Assembly: GCA_017473865.1 (NCBI GenBank)
Contig: JAFUJB010000013.1
Coordinates: 1 to 64,000, forward strand
Length of the DNA: 64,000 bases
DNA from: Clostridia bacterium
GTDB taxonomy: Bacteria; Bacillota; Clostridia; Oscillospirales; CAG-272
Direction of reading: 5' to 3'
The notes under the pieces were generated by a model. It was not told where the DNA came from. It worked only from the letters and a program-made list of their open reading frames with translations, and did not search any database. This document shows, in pieces, positions 8,352 to 17,664 of this stretch. A program made the translations under genes and the position numbers. Each line of letters begins with the position of its first letter. Within the stretch, counting starts at the first letter, position 1.

Positions 8352-8735
8352 ATGGGAACTCTCGATTATGTATTGGGCGGAATTCTTTTGCTCGCCGCTG
8401 CATTCCTTATAGTTGCTGTACTTATGCAGCAGGGTAAATCAAAGGGGCTCGGCGCTGTAGGCGGCGGTTCTTCCGACACATTTTACGGAAAAACAAAGGG
8501 TAAATCGCGCGACAAAATGCTTTCAAAGCTCACAACCATCGTTGGTATTTTCTTCGTAGTTATCGTTTTGTTGGTTTACATTGTTCAGGACGACATCGAC
8601 TACGACCAGATCCTTGATGACAAGCTTGATAATCCCAGCCAGCAGACAACTGTTGTTGACGACAAAAAAGAAGACCCCAAAGACACAAAAGACACTACTG
8701 CTGACAGCACAACTGCTGACGCAACAGGAGCTTAA
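8352..8735 (+). CDS. secG: Protein translocase subunit SecG
   Basis: Small subunit of the SecYEG channel. Two membrane helices (LGGILLLAAAFLIVAVLMQ and IVGIFFVVIVLLVYIVQ) flank the conserved loop QQGKSKGLGAVGGGSSDTF. At 127 residues it is longer than the usual 75-80 because of an acidic, Thr/Asp/Lys-rich low-complexity tail from about residue 80. In this position before rnr, secG is a common Bacillota arrangement (secG-rnr). Confidence 0.93.
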   Translation: MGTLDYVLGGILLLAAAFLIVAVLMQQGKSKGLGAVGGGSSDTFYGKTKGKSRDKMLSKLTTIVGIFFVVIVLLVYIVQDDIDYDQILDDKLDNPSQQTTVVDDKKEDPKDTKDTTADSTTADATGA

Positions 8736-8746
8736 GAACGTTTTTT

Positions 8747-8776
8747 ATCCGCCTTTCGATAAGGCGGATTATTTTT
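8747..8776 (+). terminator. Terminator after secG
   Basis: Perfect 9-bp stem ATCCGCCTT / AAGGCGGAT with a 5-base loop, followed by TATTTTTTAT. Partial read-through into rnr is possible. Confidence 0.85.
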
Positions 8777-8879
8777 TATCATATTGCTGTACTCAATTCA
8801 TAATTTATTTGGAGATAATAATGTTTGTGTATAGGCGCCGCCTATGCACAGCAGCATTAAAATTGCACAAGAGGAAACA

Positions 8880-11015
8880 ATGGAAATATACGAAAAAATA
8901 AAAGAATATTTAAATCAAGAGGACGTTTCGTATAAGCCGTACGAGCTATATTCTCTGGTATGCGGAGACGGCTCAAACGAATACGACGCCTTTTACAAGG
9001 CGCTCGACTTGCTTGAAAAGTCGGGCGAACTTGTATATACGAAAAAAGGCAAAATTATGGCGGTGAGATTTTCTAATTTTGTCAAAGGCACATTCAGAGC
9101 CTCGGCAAGAGGTTTCGGCTTTGTTACACCCGAAAACGCCGTAACAAAGGAAAAGGATATATTTATCCCGCGCGACAACATTCTTGACGCTATTGAAGGC
9201 GATGTCGTTCTTGCAAGCGTAACAAGCCCGAAATACCGCGACTCCTCGGCGCACAGTGATGAAGGCAAGATAATCAGAGTTATATCACACGGAACAAAAA
9301 CGCTTACGGGAACACTGTTAATATCGCGCGGAAGAAAAAAGACACGTCCCTTTTTCTACGTCGTACCCGACAACAAGAAATTTAATTTTGATGTTATCGT
9401 CGACAGAGAGTTTCTTCTCGACGCAGACGTGGGCGACAAGGTTGAAATAGAAATTACACGTTATCCGTCGTATAAATACAACGCCAAGGGCAAGATAACC
9501 GCCGTCTTCGGTGAGAGCGATTCCCTGCTCGCAAACTACAATGCGGTTTTGCACAGCCACAATATTAAAACACTTTTCCCGAAAGAAGTACTTGAAGAGG
9601 CTGACAAGCTCGCCGACTCTCCCGTTGTTCCCGACGGCAGACTCGACCTGCGCGGAAAAGTGATATTTACGATCGACGGGAAGGACGCAAAAGACCTTGA
9701 CGATGCCATCTCTGTCGAAAAGATAAAAGAAGGCTATATCCTCGGCGTGCACATTGCCGACGTTTCACATTACGTTACCGAGCAATCGGATATAGACAAA
9801 GAAGCGTTTGTAAGAGGAACGAGCGTATACTTTGCTGACAAGGTCGTACCTATGCTCCCGAAAGCATTGTCAAACGGAATATGCTCGCTTAACAAGGGCG
9901 TTGACAGATATACACTGTCTGCATTTATTACCCTTGATAAAAAAGGCGAAATACAATCAGTAGACCTGCAAGAAAGTATAATAAATTCAAAAGTCAGAGG
10001 GGTATATTCAGAGCTTAACGACGTTATCGACAAAAAAGAAGCATCTGAATTTTACTCAAAGTACGAGCCCGTTTTAAACGAGCTTAACACTATGCTCGAG
10101 CTATACAGGATACTCGACAAAAAGAGTGCAAACAGGGGCGCTTTAGATATAGAAACGAGCGAATCAAAAATAGTAGTAAACGAATACAACGAGCCAACAG
10201 ACATTATCAAGGTTGAAAGAGGCATAACCGAAATGCTTATCGAGCAGTTTATGCTTTGCGCCAACGAAGGCGTTGCTAATTGGCTTTCGTGGCAGGAAAT
10301 GCCCTGCGTTTACCGTATTCACGAAAATCCCGACCCCGAAAAAATCAAGAGCTTTGATATTTTTGCATATAATCTCGGACTTAATACAACCCCGCTTCAC
10401 ACCAAAACGTTACACCCGACGGCTTTAAGAAAGGTTATGGGTGAAGCAAAAGAAAAAAATCTTGACGGAGTACTGTCAAAAATACTGCTCCGTTCGCTTA
10501 TGAAAGCGCGTTATTCGTCGGTGTGCTCGTCGCACTTCGGACTTGCAATCGAAAAATACTGCCATTTCACGTCTCCCATAAGAAGATATCCCGACTTGGC
10601 TACCCACCGTATAATCAAAAAAGTATTAAAAGGCGAAATCGACCAAACGAATATCGGCAAATATACTGCGTTTGCAACACAGGCGGCAATTAATTCGAGC
10701 GAAAACGAGATTAAGGCGCAAATGGCTGAACGCGATATCGAGGACCTGTATAAATCCGTATATATGCTTAACTATGTCGGTCAGACGTTTAAAGGCATAA
10801 TTACAAGCGTAACGTCATTCGGCTTTTTTGTTGAGCTTGACAATACGTGCGAAGGTCTTGTTCCCATTTCGTCTCTCGACGGATATTTCGACTTTGACGA
10901 AAGAAGCTATACACTTTCAAACGGCTTTGAAAAATATTCTCTCGGTATGGAAGTTGAAGTAGTTATCGAAGACGTCGATATCATTACAAGAAAAACAGAT
11001 ATGCGCTTAGCATAA
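8880..11015 (+). CDS. rnr: Ribonuclease R
   Basis: 711-residue 3'-5' exoribonuclease that degrades structured RNA. Order: a short N-terminal helical domain, cold-shock/OB domains (GTFRASARGFGFVTP), RNB catalytic domain with GKDAKDLDDAISV near residue 265 (metal-binding aspartates) and TSPIRRYPDLATHR, then a C-terminal S1 domain (FKGIITSVTSFGFFVELDN). The start at 8880 has GAGG 6 bases upstream; the frame is open to 8844 but without a ribosome site. No smpB or ssrA follows, unlike many relatives. Confidence 0.95.
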   Translation: MEIYEKIKEYLNQEDVSYKPYELYSLVCGDGSNEYDAFYKALDLLEKSGELVYTKKGKIMAVRFSNFVKGTFRASARGFGFVTPENAVTKEKDIFIPRDNILDAIEGDVVLASVTSPKYRDSSAHSDEGKIIRVISHGTKTLTGTLLISRGRKKTRPFFYVVPDNKKFNFDVIVDREFLLDADVGDKVEIEITRYPSYKYNAKGKITAVFGESDSLLANYNAVLHSHNIKTLFPKEVLEEADKLADSPVVPDGRLDLRGKVIFTIDGKDAKDLDDAISVEKIKEGYILGVHIADVSHYVTEQSDIDKEAFVRGTSVYFADKVVPMLPKALSNGICSLNKGVDRYTLSAFITLDKKGEIQSVDLQESIINSKVRGVYSELNDVIDKKEASEFYSKYEPVLNELNTMLELYRILDKKSANRGALDIETSESKIVVNEYNEPTDIIKVERGITEMLIEQFMLCANEGVANWLSWQEMPCVYRIHENPDPEKIKSFDIFAYNLGLNTTPLHTKTLHPTALRKVMGEAKEKNLDGVLSKILLRSLMKARYSSVCSSHFGLAIEKYCHFTSPIRRYPDLATHRIIKKVLKGEIDQTNIGKYTAFATQAAINSSENEIKAQMAERDIEDLYKSVYMLNYVGQTFKGIITSVTSFGFFVELDNTCEGLVPISSLDGYFDFDERSYTLSNGFEKYSLGMEVEVVIEDVDIITRKTDMRLA

Positions 11016-11017
11016 AA

Positions 11018-11045
11018 AAAGACGGCTCTGCCGTCTTTTTTGTTT
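11018..11045 (+). terminator. Terminator of rnr
   Basis: GACGGC (11021-11026), TCT loop, GCCGTC (11030-11035), extended by A/T pairs and followed by a T run. Confidence 0.88.
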
Positions 11046-11215
11046 TTGCAAATACTGTCAGGGCGTTGCCCTGAAACCCTCCCGCTTTTTGAAAAAAGCG
11101 GGGCAAAAACTTCATACATTGGGTCTGTAAAAACAATAACATTTTCGCAAACCTCACTGCCTTTACTATCCCGTGTCGCCCTGCCGCGTGGCGGCCTTTC
11201 CCCAAAAGAAAGTAG
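11046..11215. repeat. Mosaic intergenic repeat, copy near 11.1 kb
   Basis: Contains modules shared with the repeats at 33, 42 and 49 kb: CAGGGCGTTGCCCTGAAACC, a hairpin of CGCTTTTTGAAAAAAGCG type, and CCTGCCGCGTGGCGGCCTTT. It sits exactly between the convergent ends of rnr and the cortex-hydrolase gene. Confidence 0.65.
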
Positions 11216-11217
11216 GG

Positions 11218-11871
11218 CTATTTCCCGAAATATAAATCTCCGGATTGCATGGTGATTATATGCCCGTAGCTGCCGCCGTGAAGCACGTAGAGAGCTCCGT
11301 CAGTCGGGTCAAATCCCATCATCGCGTCCTCTGCCGCCCTGTATGCTAATTCTGACGGCTGTGTATCATATATTTTCCCCGATACAATGGCATCAAAAGA
11401 ACCGCCTGAATATATCACCTGCACGACGCTGTCGGGGAAAGCGTTATTTTTTACCCTATTCAAGACTACGGCGCCTACTGCAGTCATCGTCTGCAGATCG
11501 TATTCACCCGCCTCACACTCAATCAGCTTTGCCAATATATCAATTTCATAATCGCTGTAGGTATACATCGAAAGTCCCATAGCTTCAAGCGTTTCTCCGC
11601 GTGCAACACCGTCGGCTTTAAGTCCGTTATATTCCTGAAAACGCTTTACGGCGTTTGCCGTTTCAATGTCGTATACCCCATTACATTCGCCGTTATATAT
11701 GCCGAGCTCCTTTAGTTTTTCCTGAATAAGAACTACCTTGTCGCCTTGGTCTCCCTGCTTTATTCTCGTCTCAGCAGCTCCGTTATACACAACAGTGTAC
11801 ACCAAAAGCACAACAGTCATTATAAGAGCTGCATACATGCCCATTTTCATACCGTGAATTATTTTTTTCAT
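11218..11871 (-). CDS. SleB-type cell wall (spore cortex) hydrolase
   Basis: 217 residues. A basic start and a membrane or signal helix (MYAALIMTVVLLVYTVVY) are followed by a peptidoglycan-binding domain (KQGDQGDKVVLIQEKLKELG, about residues 40-95). The C-terminal hydrolase domain begins LAKLIECEAGEYD, the active-site Glu region of SleB/CwlJ lytic transglycosylases, and continues AVGAVVLNRVKNNAFP. It probably attacks muramic-lactam cortex peptidoglycan during germination. I chose the ATG at 11871, with GGAG 9-10 bases upstream, over a 26-codon longer frame. No ypeB is adjacent. Confidence 0.85.
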   Translation of the reverse strand: MKKIIHGMKMGMYAALIMTVVLLVYTVVYNGAAETRIKQGDQGDKVVLIQEKLKELGIYNGECNGVYDIETANAVKRFQEYNGLKADGVARGETLEAMGLSMYTYSDYEIDILAKLIECEAGEYDLQTMTAVGAVVLNRVKNNAFPDSVVQVIYSGGSFDAIVSGKIYDTQPSELAYRAAEDAMMGFDPTDGALYVLHGGSYGHIITMQSGDLYFGK

Positions 11872-11971
11872 ACGCTTTTTCTCCAAAAATTTTATATCTT
11901 TTTTTACTATTGTTTCACTCTTTATTTTAAACAATTCAATTCTTTTCACACTTTGGCAAAACCAAATATTG

Positions 11972-12000
11972 TTGACACATTTTCGCGTTTATGCTAATAT
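11972..12000 (+). promoter_or_regulatory. Sigma-A promoter of the SanA-like gene and downstream operon
   Basis: TTGACA (11972-11977), 17-bp spacer, TAATAT (11995-12000). No obvious terminator is seen between here and 17.6 kb, so it may drive the whole 12.0-17.7 kb run. Confidence 0.85.
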
Positions 12001-12040
12001 ATAAATATATAATTTAATTAAATTGGGGAGGTATGCGCAA

Positions 12041-12715
12041 ATGAAAAATATAAAGGCAAAAAACATTTTAAAGAAGATATTTATAATAGCTGCGGTATTG
12101 GCAATAGTTGCCTGCATACTTGCTTTTTCAATAGACTTTTACGTAAGAAACACGACGGAAGACCAAATAGTAAAATCCCCCGAGGGAGAATACGACTGCA
12201 TACTCGTTCTCGGCGCGGGAGTAAGGGGCGACCGCCCAAGCCCTATGCTTCAGGACAGGCTTGACTACGCGATTGACCTATATAAAAACAACAAAGCTCC
12301 AAAGCTTCTTATGAGCGGAGACCACGGCAGAGTTGAATATGACGAGGTCAATATTATGAAAGATTACGCCATTGAAAAGGGCGTCCCCTCGGAAGACATA
12401 TTTATGGACCACGCGGGTTTTTCGACCTATGAGAGCATTTACAGAGCCAGATACGTTTTCGAGGCGGACAGCGTAATTATAGTTACGCAGGAATATCACT
12501 TATACAGAGCGCTGTACGTTGCAAACAGTCTCGGCGTTAATGCCGTAGGGTATGCATCGAACCCAAGAGAATATGCCGGACAAGCATACAGAGATCTGCG
12601 CGAAGTTATTGCCAGAGACAAAGATTTTGTTTACTGCATTTTTAAGCCTGAGCCGAAATACTTAGGCCCCTCGATTTCCGTCAGCGGAAACGGAGACGTA
12701 ACGAACGATAAATAA
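12041..12715 (+). CDS. SanA/YdcF-like membrane-anchored DUF218 protein
   Basis: 224 residues with one N-terminal membrane helix (FIIAAVLAIVACILAFSI) and an extracytoplasmic DUF218 domain. It has ILVLGAGVRGDRPSPMLQDRL, LLMSGDHG, DHAGFSTYES and VTQEYHLYRALYVAN in the family order. SanA homologues affect envelope permeability and vancomycin sensitivity; the biochemical activity is not settled. GGGGAGG lies 9 bases before the ATG. Confidence 0.88.
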   Translation: MKNIKAKNILKKIFIIAAVLAIVACILAFSIDFYVRNTTEDQIVKSPEGEYDCILVLGAGVRGDRPSPMLQDRLDYAIDLYKNNKAPKLLMSGDHGRVEYDEVNIMKDYAIEKGVPSEDIFMDHAGFSTYESIYRARYVFEADSVIIVTQEYHLYRALYVANSLGVNAVGYASNPREYAGQAYRDLREVIARDKDFVYCIFKPEPKYLGPSISVSGNGDVTNDK

Positions 12716-12731
12716 CAAACAGGATAAAAAT

Positions 12732-13247
12732 ATGAATACAACAAGCAAAAAGACAACACCCGTAAAAATATACATAAGCTCGTTTATAACCAACATAACG
12801 GCAGACAGCGACAGCCCGTTCGGTCAAAAAGGGTGCGCACCTATCATCGACTTAAACAAAGAAGAAAACTGCGACGAGCATATTGAATTTTCAACCGAAG
12901 GCTTTATAAGTGAAAAGGGGGACACCGTTGAAATCACCTATAAAGAGAACGCCGAGCTCGGTATGGCAGACATAGAGTCAACCCTGCGTTTTAAAAAGAA
13001 CAGACCCAATTTCGTAAATCTTATCAGAACCGGATCTGCCCCCGCGTCCTTGGTTTTTGACAGTCATTTCCCCCGCCAGAACTGTTCTTATTGCATCGGC
13101 AATCTTCCCTTTTCTTTCTGCATAATTACAAACGAGGTAAAAAACCTCTTTGATGAGTTTGGCGGGAAGATAGTACTTGACTACCAAATCGAAATGCACG
13201 GAGTGGTAACAGAGCATAACGTATACACGCTCGAATACAAAAAATAA
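12732..13247 (+). CDS. DUF1934 (YwiB-like) beta-barrel protein
   Basis: 171 residues, rich in beta-strand patterns. It matches the DUF1934 layout: an N-terminal strand KIYISSFITN, EHIEFSTEGFI, EITYKENAELGM, and a C-terminal GGKIVLDYQIEMHG. Members are small calycin-like cytoplasmic proteins of unknown role, often near argS or rpoE in Bacillota. Here it sits 16 bases after the SanA-like gene and 12 bases before holA, in one operon. Confidence 0.78.
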   Translation: MNTTSKKTTPVKIYISSFITNITADSDSPFGQKGCAPIIDLNKEENCDEHIEFSTEGFISEKGDTVEITYKENAELGMADIESTLRFKKNRPNFVNLIRTGSAPASLVFDSHFPRQNCSYCIGNLPFSFCIITNEVKNLFDEFGGKIVLDYQIEMHGVVTEHNVYTLEYKK

Positions 13248-13259
13248 GAGGTTTCTTTT

Positions 13260-14303
13260 ATGACACCAACAGAATTCGGAAAATTAATAAAAAGCGACCT
13301 GCACGGTGTTTTCCTCTTCTACGGCGAAGAACAATACCTAAAACAGCATTATCTCGGACTTGCGAAGAAAAGCGCCTGCGAAAACGGAGACAGCAGTATT
13401 TCTATCTCCGGCGAGGGCAGAAGTCTTGACGATATATGTATTGAGCTTTCGCAGACAGCGTCAATGCCCTCTCTCGATATGAGCAAGCGGTTTATCGTTA
13501 TTTACGACGTTGAGTGGAAAAAGGTCAAAGAAGAACAACTAGGCTACCTTGAAGACTGCGCAAGCGAGCTTAAAGATTATGACGACGTAGTGGTGATAAT
13601 CGACACCCGTCCTGAAAATTTTGACGCCGGTACAGAAAAAAAACCGTCCAAGCTGCTTAACGCGCTTTCCAAACAGATACAGTGCGTAAACTTCCCGAAA
13701 GAAACCCCTGCCCGACTTGCCGCGTGGATACAGAAGCACTTTACGGCAAATAAAATCCAAGCATCGCCCGACACTTGCAATACACTTATTAAATACTGCG
13801 GCAGAGATATGACTACGTTAAATCACGAAATAACCAAGCTTTCGGCGTACGTTCTTCAAAACGGAAGAAATACGGTTACCCCCGAAGATATACGTTACGT
13901 ATCCTGCTTTAACAACGAAATCGACACTTTTGATTTTAAAAACGCAATTCTTAACGGCAACTCCGAAAGGGCATTTTCCATTCTTTCCGAAATGATATTG
14001 CATAAAGAAGCACCCGAGCTTATTCTCGGCACGATAATGAAGATATACACCGATCTTTATACGGTAAAAACCCTTAACGAAAGCGGTATGATGAAATCCG
14101 ACATTTCCAAAAAGACGGGGATACACGAATATTCGGTTGGACTTTATATGCAAAGAACGGCGTCTTTAAGCAAAGTAGGTCTTGAAAAGGCGCTCGACCT
14201 CTGCAAAGAGGCTGATTCAAAAATCAAGTCGTCAAGTCTTGACAGCTACGAGACTATTGAAATACTTCTTATAAAATTATTTATGACGGGTAGACTCCGA
14301 TGA
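13260..14303 (+). CDS. holA: DNA polymerase III subunit delta
   Basis: 347 residues. The delta subunit of the clamp loader opens the beta clamp. N-terminal domain: GVFLFYGEEQYLKQHYL, the degenerate P-loop region of HolA. The middle has TLNHEITKLSAYV and the C-terminal helical collar FDFKNAILNGNSERAFSIL. Length is typical. Its last four bases overlap the start of rnmV (ATGA), implying translational coupling. Confidence 0.92.
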   Translation: MTPTEFGKLIKSDLHGVFLFYGEEQYLKQHYLGLAKKSACENGDSSISISGEGRSLDDICIELSQTASMPSLDMSKRFIVIYDVEWKKVKEEQLGYLEDCASELKDYDDVVVIIDTRPENFDAGTEKKPSKLLNALSKQIQCVNFPKETPARLAAWIQKHFTANKIQASPDTCNTLIKYCGRDMTTLNHEITKLSAYVLQNGRNTVTPEDIRYVSCFNNEIDTFDFKNAILNGNSERAFSILSEMILHKEAPELILGTIMKIYTDLYTVKTLNESGMMKSDISKKTGIHEYSVGLYMQRTASLSKVGLEKALDLCKEADSKIKSSSLDSYETIEILLIKLFMTGRLR

Positions 14304-14887
14304 ATAAGATCAAGATAGATATTCCAATAATCGTCGAGGGGAAATACGACCTGATAAAACTTCAGTCGCTTATCGACGGACATATAATCAAAACCGACGG
14401 TTTCGGCATATTCAAATCGGAGCAGACCAAAGACCGCATCAGAAAAATGGCGGAGAAAAACGGCATAATAGTCTTTACCGACAGCGACGGCGCGGGGCTC
14501 GTGATAAGAAATCACCTGAAAAGTATTTTACCCAAGGATAAAATTTTCCACATTTATCCTCCGCAGATAAACGGCAAGGAAAAACGCAAAAAAGCCCCGT
14601 CAAAAGAGGGTTATCTCGGAGTGGAAGGGCTTTCGCCCGATATTATACGCTCCCTTTTCGCCCCCTTTGAATGTCAAAGTAAGACAGAAGAAAGAAGACC
14701 CGTTACAAAGCTTGACTTTTTTGAAGACGGACTTACGGGGAAAAATGAAAGTAAATCCAAAAGAATTGCTCTGCAAAAAAGAATGGGACTTCCCGATAAT
14801 ATTTCAGTAAATGCATTGCTTGACACTATCAACTTCCTGTATTCATACGACGAATACAAAAAGTTTTTATCAGAAAGCGAAGAATAA
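14300..14887 (+). CDS. rnmV: Ribonuclease M5-type TOPRIM protein
   Basis: 195 residues. The TOPRIM domain has IIVEGKYDLIKL (catalytic Glu) and GIIVFTDSDGAGLVIRNHL (the DxD motif), followed by GVEGLSPDIIRSLF, typical of the M5 C-terminal DUF4093 region. RNase M5 matures the 5S rRNA ends together with ribosomal protein L18. In Bacillus the gene sits with ksgA; here it is coupled to holA. The C-terminal part is long enough for the rRNA-binding domain. Confidence 0.88.
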   Translation: MNKIKIDIPIIVEGKYDLIKLQSLIDGHIIKTDGFGIFKSEQTKDRIRKMAEKNGIIVFTDSDGAGLVIRNHLKSILPKDKIFHIYPPQINGKEKRKKAPSKEGYLGVEGLSPDIIRSLFAPFECQSKTEERRPVTKLDFFEDGLTGKNESKSKRIALQKRMGLPDNISVNALLDTINFLYSYDEYKKFLSESEE

Positions 14888-14888
14888 A

Positions 14889-15311
14889 ATGGACATTAAA
14901 AAAATTATGCGTTCCGAGCGTGTGCGCGAAATTATAGTTTATGGCATTTTCGGCGTATTAGCGACTGTAGTCGACTTTGGCTCATATATAATAATGACCA
15001 GACTTTTCAGCATCGACGAGCATCTTTCAAACGTTTTAGCACAGTTTCTCGCTATTATATTTGCATTTTTTACTAACAAGCTCTTTGTATTTAAAGATAA
15101 GGATCTTAAGTGGAAAACTCTATCCGTTCAGCTTGTAAAGTTCGTTTCTCTGCGTCTTGTTACCCTTGCATTAAACAGTATTCTCTTCTCTTTTATGGTG
15201 GAGAAATTCCATATCAACGACATTCTATCGAAAATCGTGGTGGCAGTCGTTGTAGTTATTCTTAACTATATCTTCAGCAAACTCATTATATTTAAACACA
15301 AGAAAGGCTGA
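14889..15311 (+). CDS. GtrA-family membrane protein
   Basis: 140 residues with four membrane helices (IIVYGIFGVLATVVDFGSYI; LAQFLAIIFAFFTNKLFVF; FVSLRLVTLALNSILFSFMV; IVVAVVVVILNYIFSKLIIF). FTNKLFVF and NYIFSKLIIF are family signatures. GtrA-like proteins are thought to flip polyprenyl-linked sugars or assist wall-glycan assembly. It follows rnmV by one base, so it is probably cotranscribed. Confidence 0.85.
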   Translation: MDIKKIMRSERVREIIVYGIFGVLATVVDFGSYIIMTRLFSIDEHLSNVLAQFLAIIFAFFTNKLFVFKDKDLKWKTLSVQLVKFVSLRLVTLALNSILFSFMVEKFHINDILSKIVVAVVVVILNYIFSKLIIFKHKKG

Positions 15312-15318
15312 CAAAACT

Positions 15319-16635
15319 ATGAATGAAGTATATTCAAAGCTCTTGAAATGTTTTGACCAAATAAGAAAAAAGACCGATTTTGTACCGTCAGTCGCGCTTG
15401 TATTAGGCTCGGGACTGGGTTCTTTCGGAGAGCTCATCGACGTAAAATGTACGGTCGACTACAGCGAACTTGATAACTTCCCTGTTTCCACCGTCACAGG
15501 ACACAACGGCAGATTTCTTTTCGGTTATATAAAAAATACCCCCGTCGTATGTATGCAAGGACGCGTACATTACTACGAAGGCTATAAAATGACCGACGTT
15601 GTACTGCCCATCAGACTTATGGGCATGCTGGGCGCAAAAAAAATTATCCTTACCAACGCCGCAGGCGGAATAAATAAGACGTTCAAACCGGGAACGCTTA
15701 TGGCGATTACCGACCATATTTCATCATTTGTTCCCTCTGCACTTATCGGTCAGAACGTTGACGAGCTCGGCGTTCGCTTCCCCGACATGACAAACGTATA
15801 CAGCAAAAAGCTTACGGCTCTTCTGAAAAGAACGGCTGAAAAACTTGACATTCCCCTTCGCGAAGGCGTATATATTCAGTTTACGGGACCTGCTTATGAA
15901 ACTCCCGCAGAAATCAATATGGCAAGAATTCTCGGAGCCGACGCTGTCGGTATGAGTACCGCTGTCGAAGCTATGGCGGCAAGACATATGGGGATTGAAG
16001 TGTGCGCTGTAAGCTGTATATCAAATATGGCTGCGGGACTGAACAAAAAACCGCTCACTCACGAAGAGGTAAAAGAGACTGCCGATATGGTGGCAGAACA
16101 GTTCCAAAAGCTTATCTACAACGTAATTGCTGACATTGAAACCGAGGAAAAAACTGACAGTCAAACAGAAATTACGGGCGATCGTGTTGAAATATACACC
16201 GACGGTGCGTGTAAAGGCAACCCCGGCCCCGGCGGATACGGAATCGTTATCGTAAGCGGTGATAAAGAAACAAAGATAAGCAAAGGCTTCTTTAATACAA
16301 CAAACAACCGCATGGAGCTTCTTGCGGCGATTACCGCCCTTGAGACTGTGGGTGCATTCAAGAATATAACCCTCTATTCCGACTCAAAATACCTAATTGA
16401 CGGTATGACGAAGGGCTGGGCGAAAAACTGGAAGAGCAATAATTGGATAAAGGCAGACAGAAAAAAAGCACTCAACACAGACCTTTGGGACAGAATGCTC
16501 TATCTTGAACAAAAGCATACAATCGAATACGTCTGGGTAAAGGGACACAACGGACACGAATATAACGAAATATGCGACAGACTTGCAGTCGAAGCCGCAG
16601 AAAATCCCACCGCAGAAGACGTCGTCGAGGGCTGA
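15319..16635 (+). CDS. Fused purine nucleoside phosphorylase - ribonuclease HI
   Basis: 438 residues in one uninterrupted frame with two full enzymes. Residues 1-270 are a trimeric-type PNP: LVLGSGLGSF, TGHNGRF (His62), GRVHYYEGY (His84), TNAAGGIN, FTGPAYETPAEI (Glu195) and SCISNMAAG (Asn236). A Glu/Thr-rich linker of about 18 residues follows. Residues 289-430 are RNase HI with all catalytic residues: TDGACKGNPGPGG (Asp295), NNRMEL (Glu333), YSDSKY (Asp355), VKGHNG and EICDRLA (Asp420). Both halves look active. I know of no standard PNP-RNase H fusion. Stop-to-start spacing to mnmA is 3 bases. Confidence 0.93.
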   Translation: MNEVYSKLLKCFDQIRKKTDFVPSVALVLGSGLGSFGELIDVKCTVDYSELDNFPVSTVTGHNGRFLFGYIKNTPVVCMQGRVHYYEGYKMTDVVLPIRLMGMLGAKKIILTNAAGGINKTFKPGTLMAITDHISSFVPSALIGQNVDELGVRFPDMTNVYSKKLTALLKRTAEKLDIPLREGVYIQFTGPAYETPAEINMARILGADAVGMSTAVEAMAARHMGIEVCAVSCISNMAAGLNKKPLTHEEVKETADMVAEQFQKLIYNVIADIETEEKTDSQTEITGDRVEIYTDGACKGNPGPGGYGIVIVSGDKETKISKGFFNTTNNRMELLAAITALETVGAFKNITLYSDSKYLIDGMTKGWAKNWKSNNWIKADRKKALNTDLWDRMLYLEQKHTIEYVWVKGHNGHEYNEICDRLAVEAAENPTAEDVVEG

Positions 16636-16638
16636 TAT

Positions 16639-17664
16639 ATGAAAATACTCGTTGGACTGAGCGGAGGCATCGACAGCACCTATACTGCATATAAGTTACT
16701 GCAGATGGGACACAAAGTCGAAGGGCTCTCACTCATAATGCACGACTATACCGACGTCGAGTCGGCAAGAAAAACGGCGGAATTGCTGGGTATTCCCTTC
16801 CATACGCTTGACTGCCGTCACCTTTTTGAGAAATACGTCGTAAGTAATTTTATTTCCGAATATTCGGCAGGCCACACCCCCAACCCCTGTACCGTATGTA
16901 ACAGATACGTAAAAATAGCCGAACTATGCAGATATGCAAGAGAAAACGGCTTTGACAAGGCGGCGACGGGACATTACGCCGATATATGCTTTGATGAATC
17001 AACCAAGAGATACTGCATAAAAAAGGCGGCAGACGAAAAAAAGGACCAGAGCTATATGCTCTGGTATCTGACACAGGAACAGCTTGAAGTCCTCTGCCTT
17101 CCCCTATGCGATATGACAAAAGACGAGATAAGAACAGAAGTCGCAAAAACTAATTTTTCATATCTGCTGAATTCAAAAGAGAGTCAGGAAATATGCTTTA
17201 TCCCCGACAACGACTACGCAGCCTTCATTGAAAAAGAAAAGGGCGTATTCCCCGAGGGAGATTTTGTTGACGCAAACGGTAAACCCATCGGAAGACACAA
17301 GGGCATAATCCACTATACCATCGGGCAAAGAAAAGGACTCGGTATTTCACTCGGCGCTCCCGCCTACATAACCGCCATTGACCCCGACAAAAACACGGTT
17401 ACTGTCGAAAAAATGAGCGGCGTGAAAGGCAATATTTTAAAAGCTAATCAATTAAACTGCCAATTTATCGACCTTGAAGAAGGCAAAGAGTACTTACTAG
17501 ACGTAAAGATAAGATATGCCGCAAGACCGATGACCGCCCGCGTTACTGTCAACAATAATACAGCAACAGCCGAGTTTGAAGCACCCGTAAGGGCAATTAC
17601 TCCGGGACAAAGCGCCGTATTCTATCAAGGCGACAAGATTGCTTTCGGCGGCGTTATCATATAA
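16639..17664 (+). CDS. mnmA: tRNA-specific 2-thiouridylase
   Basis: 341 residues. It makes 2-thiouridine at wobble U34 of Lys, Glu and Gln tRNAs, using ATP and a persulfide sulfur. Motifs: the PP-loop GLSGGIDST (residues 6-14), PNPCTVCN with Cys84 and Cys87, ATGHYAD, and SQEICFIPD with the second catalytic Cys186. IIHYTIGQRKGLG leads into the C-terminal barrel. Slightly shorter than the usual 350-370. Its TAA stop lies inside the left inverted repeat of the mobile element that follows. Confidence 0.92.
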   Translation: MKILVGLSGGIDSTYTAYKLLQMGHKVEGLSLIMHDYTDVESARKTAELLGIPFHTLDCRHLFEKYVVSNFISEYSAGHTPNPCTVCNRYVKIAELCRYARENGFDKAATGHYADICFDESTKRYCIKKAADEKKDQSYMLWYLTQEQLEVLCLPLCDMTKDEIRTEVAKTNFSYLLNSKESQEICFIPDNDYAAFIEKEKGVFPEGDFVDANGKPIGRHKGIIHYTIGQRKGLGISLGAPAYITAIDPDKNTVTVEKMSGVKGNILKANQLNCQFIDLEEGKEYLLDVKIRYAARPMTARVTVNNNTATAEFEAPVRAITPGQSAVFYQGDKIAFGGVII

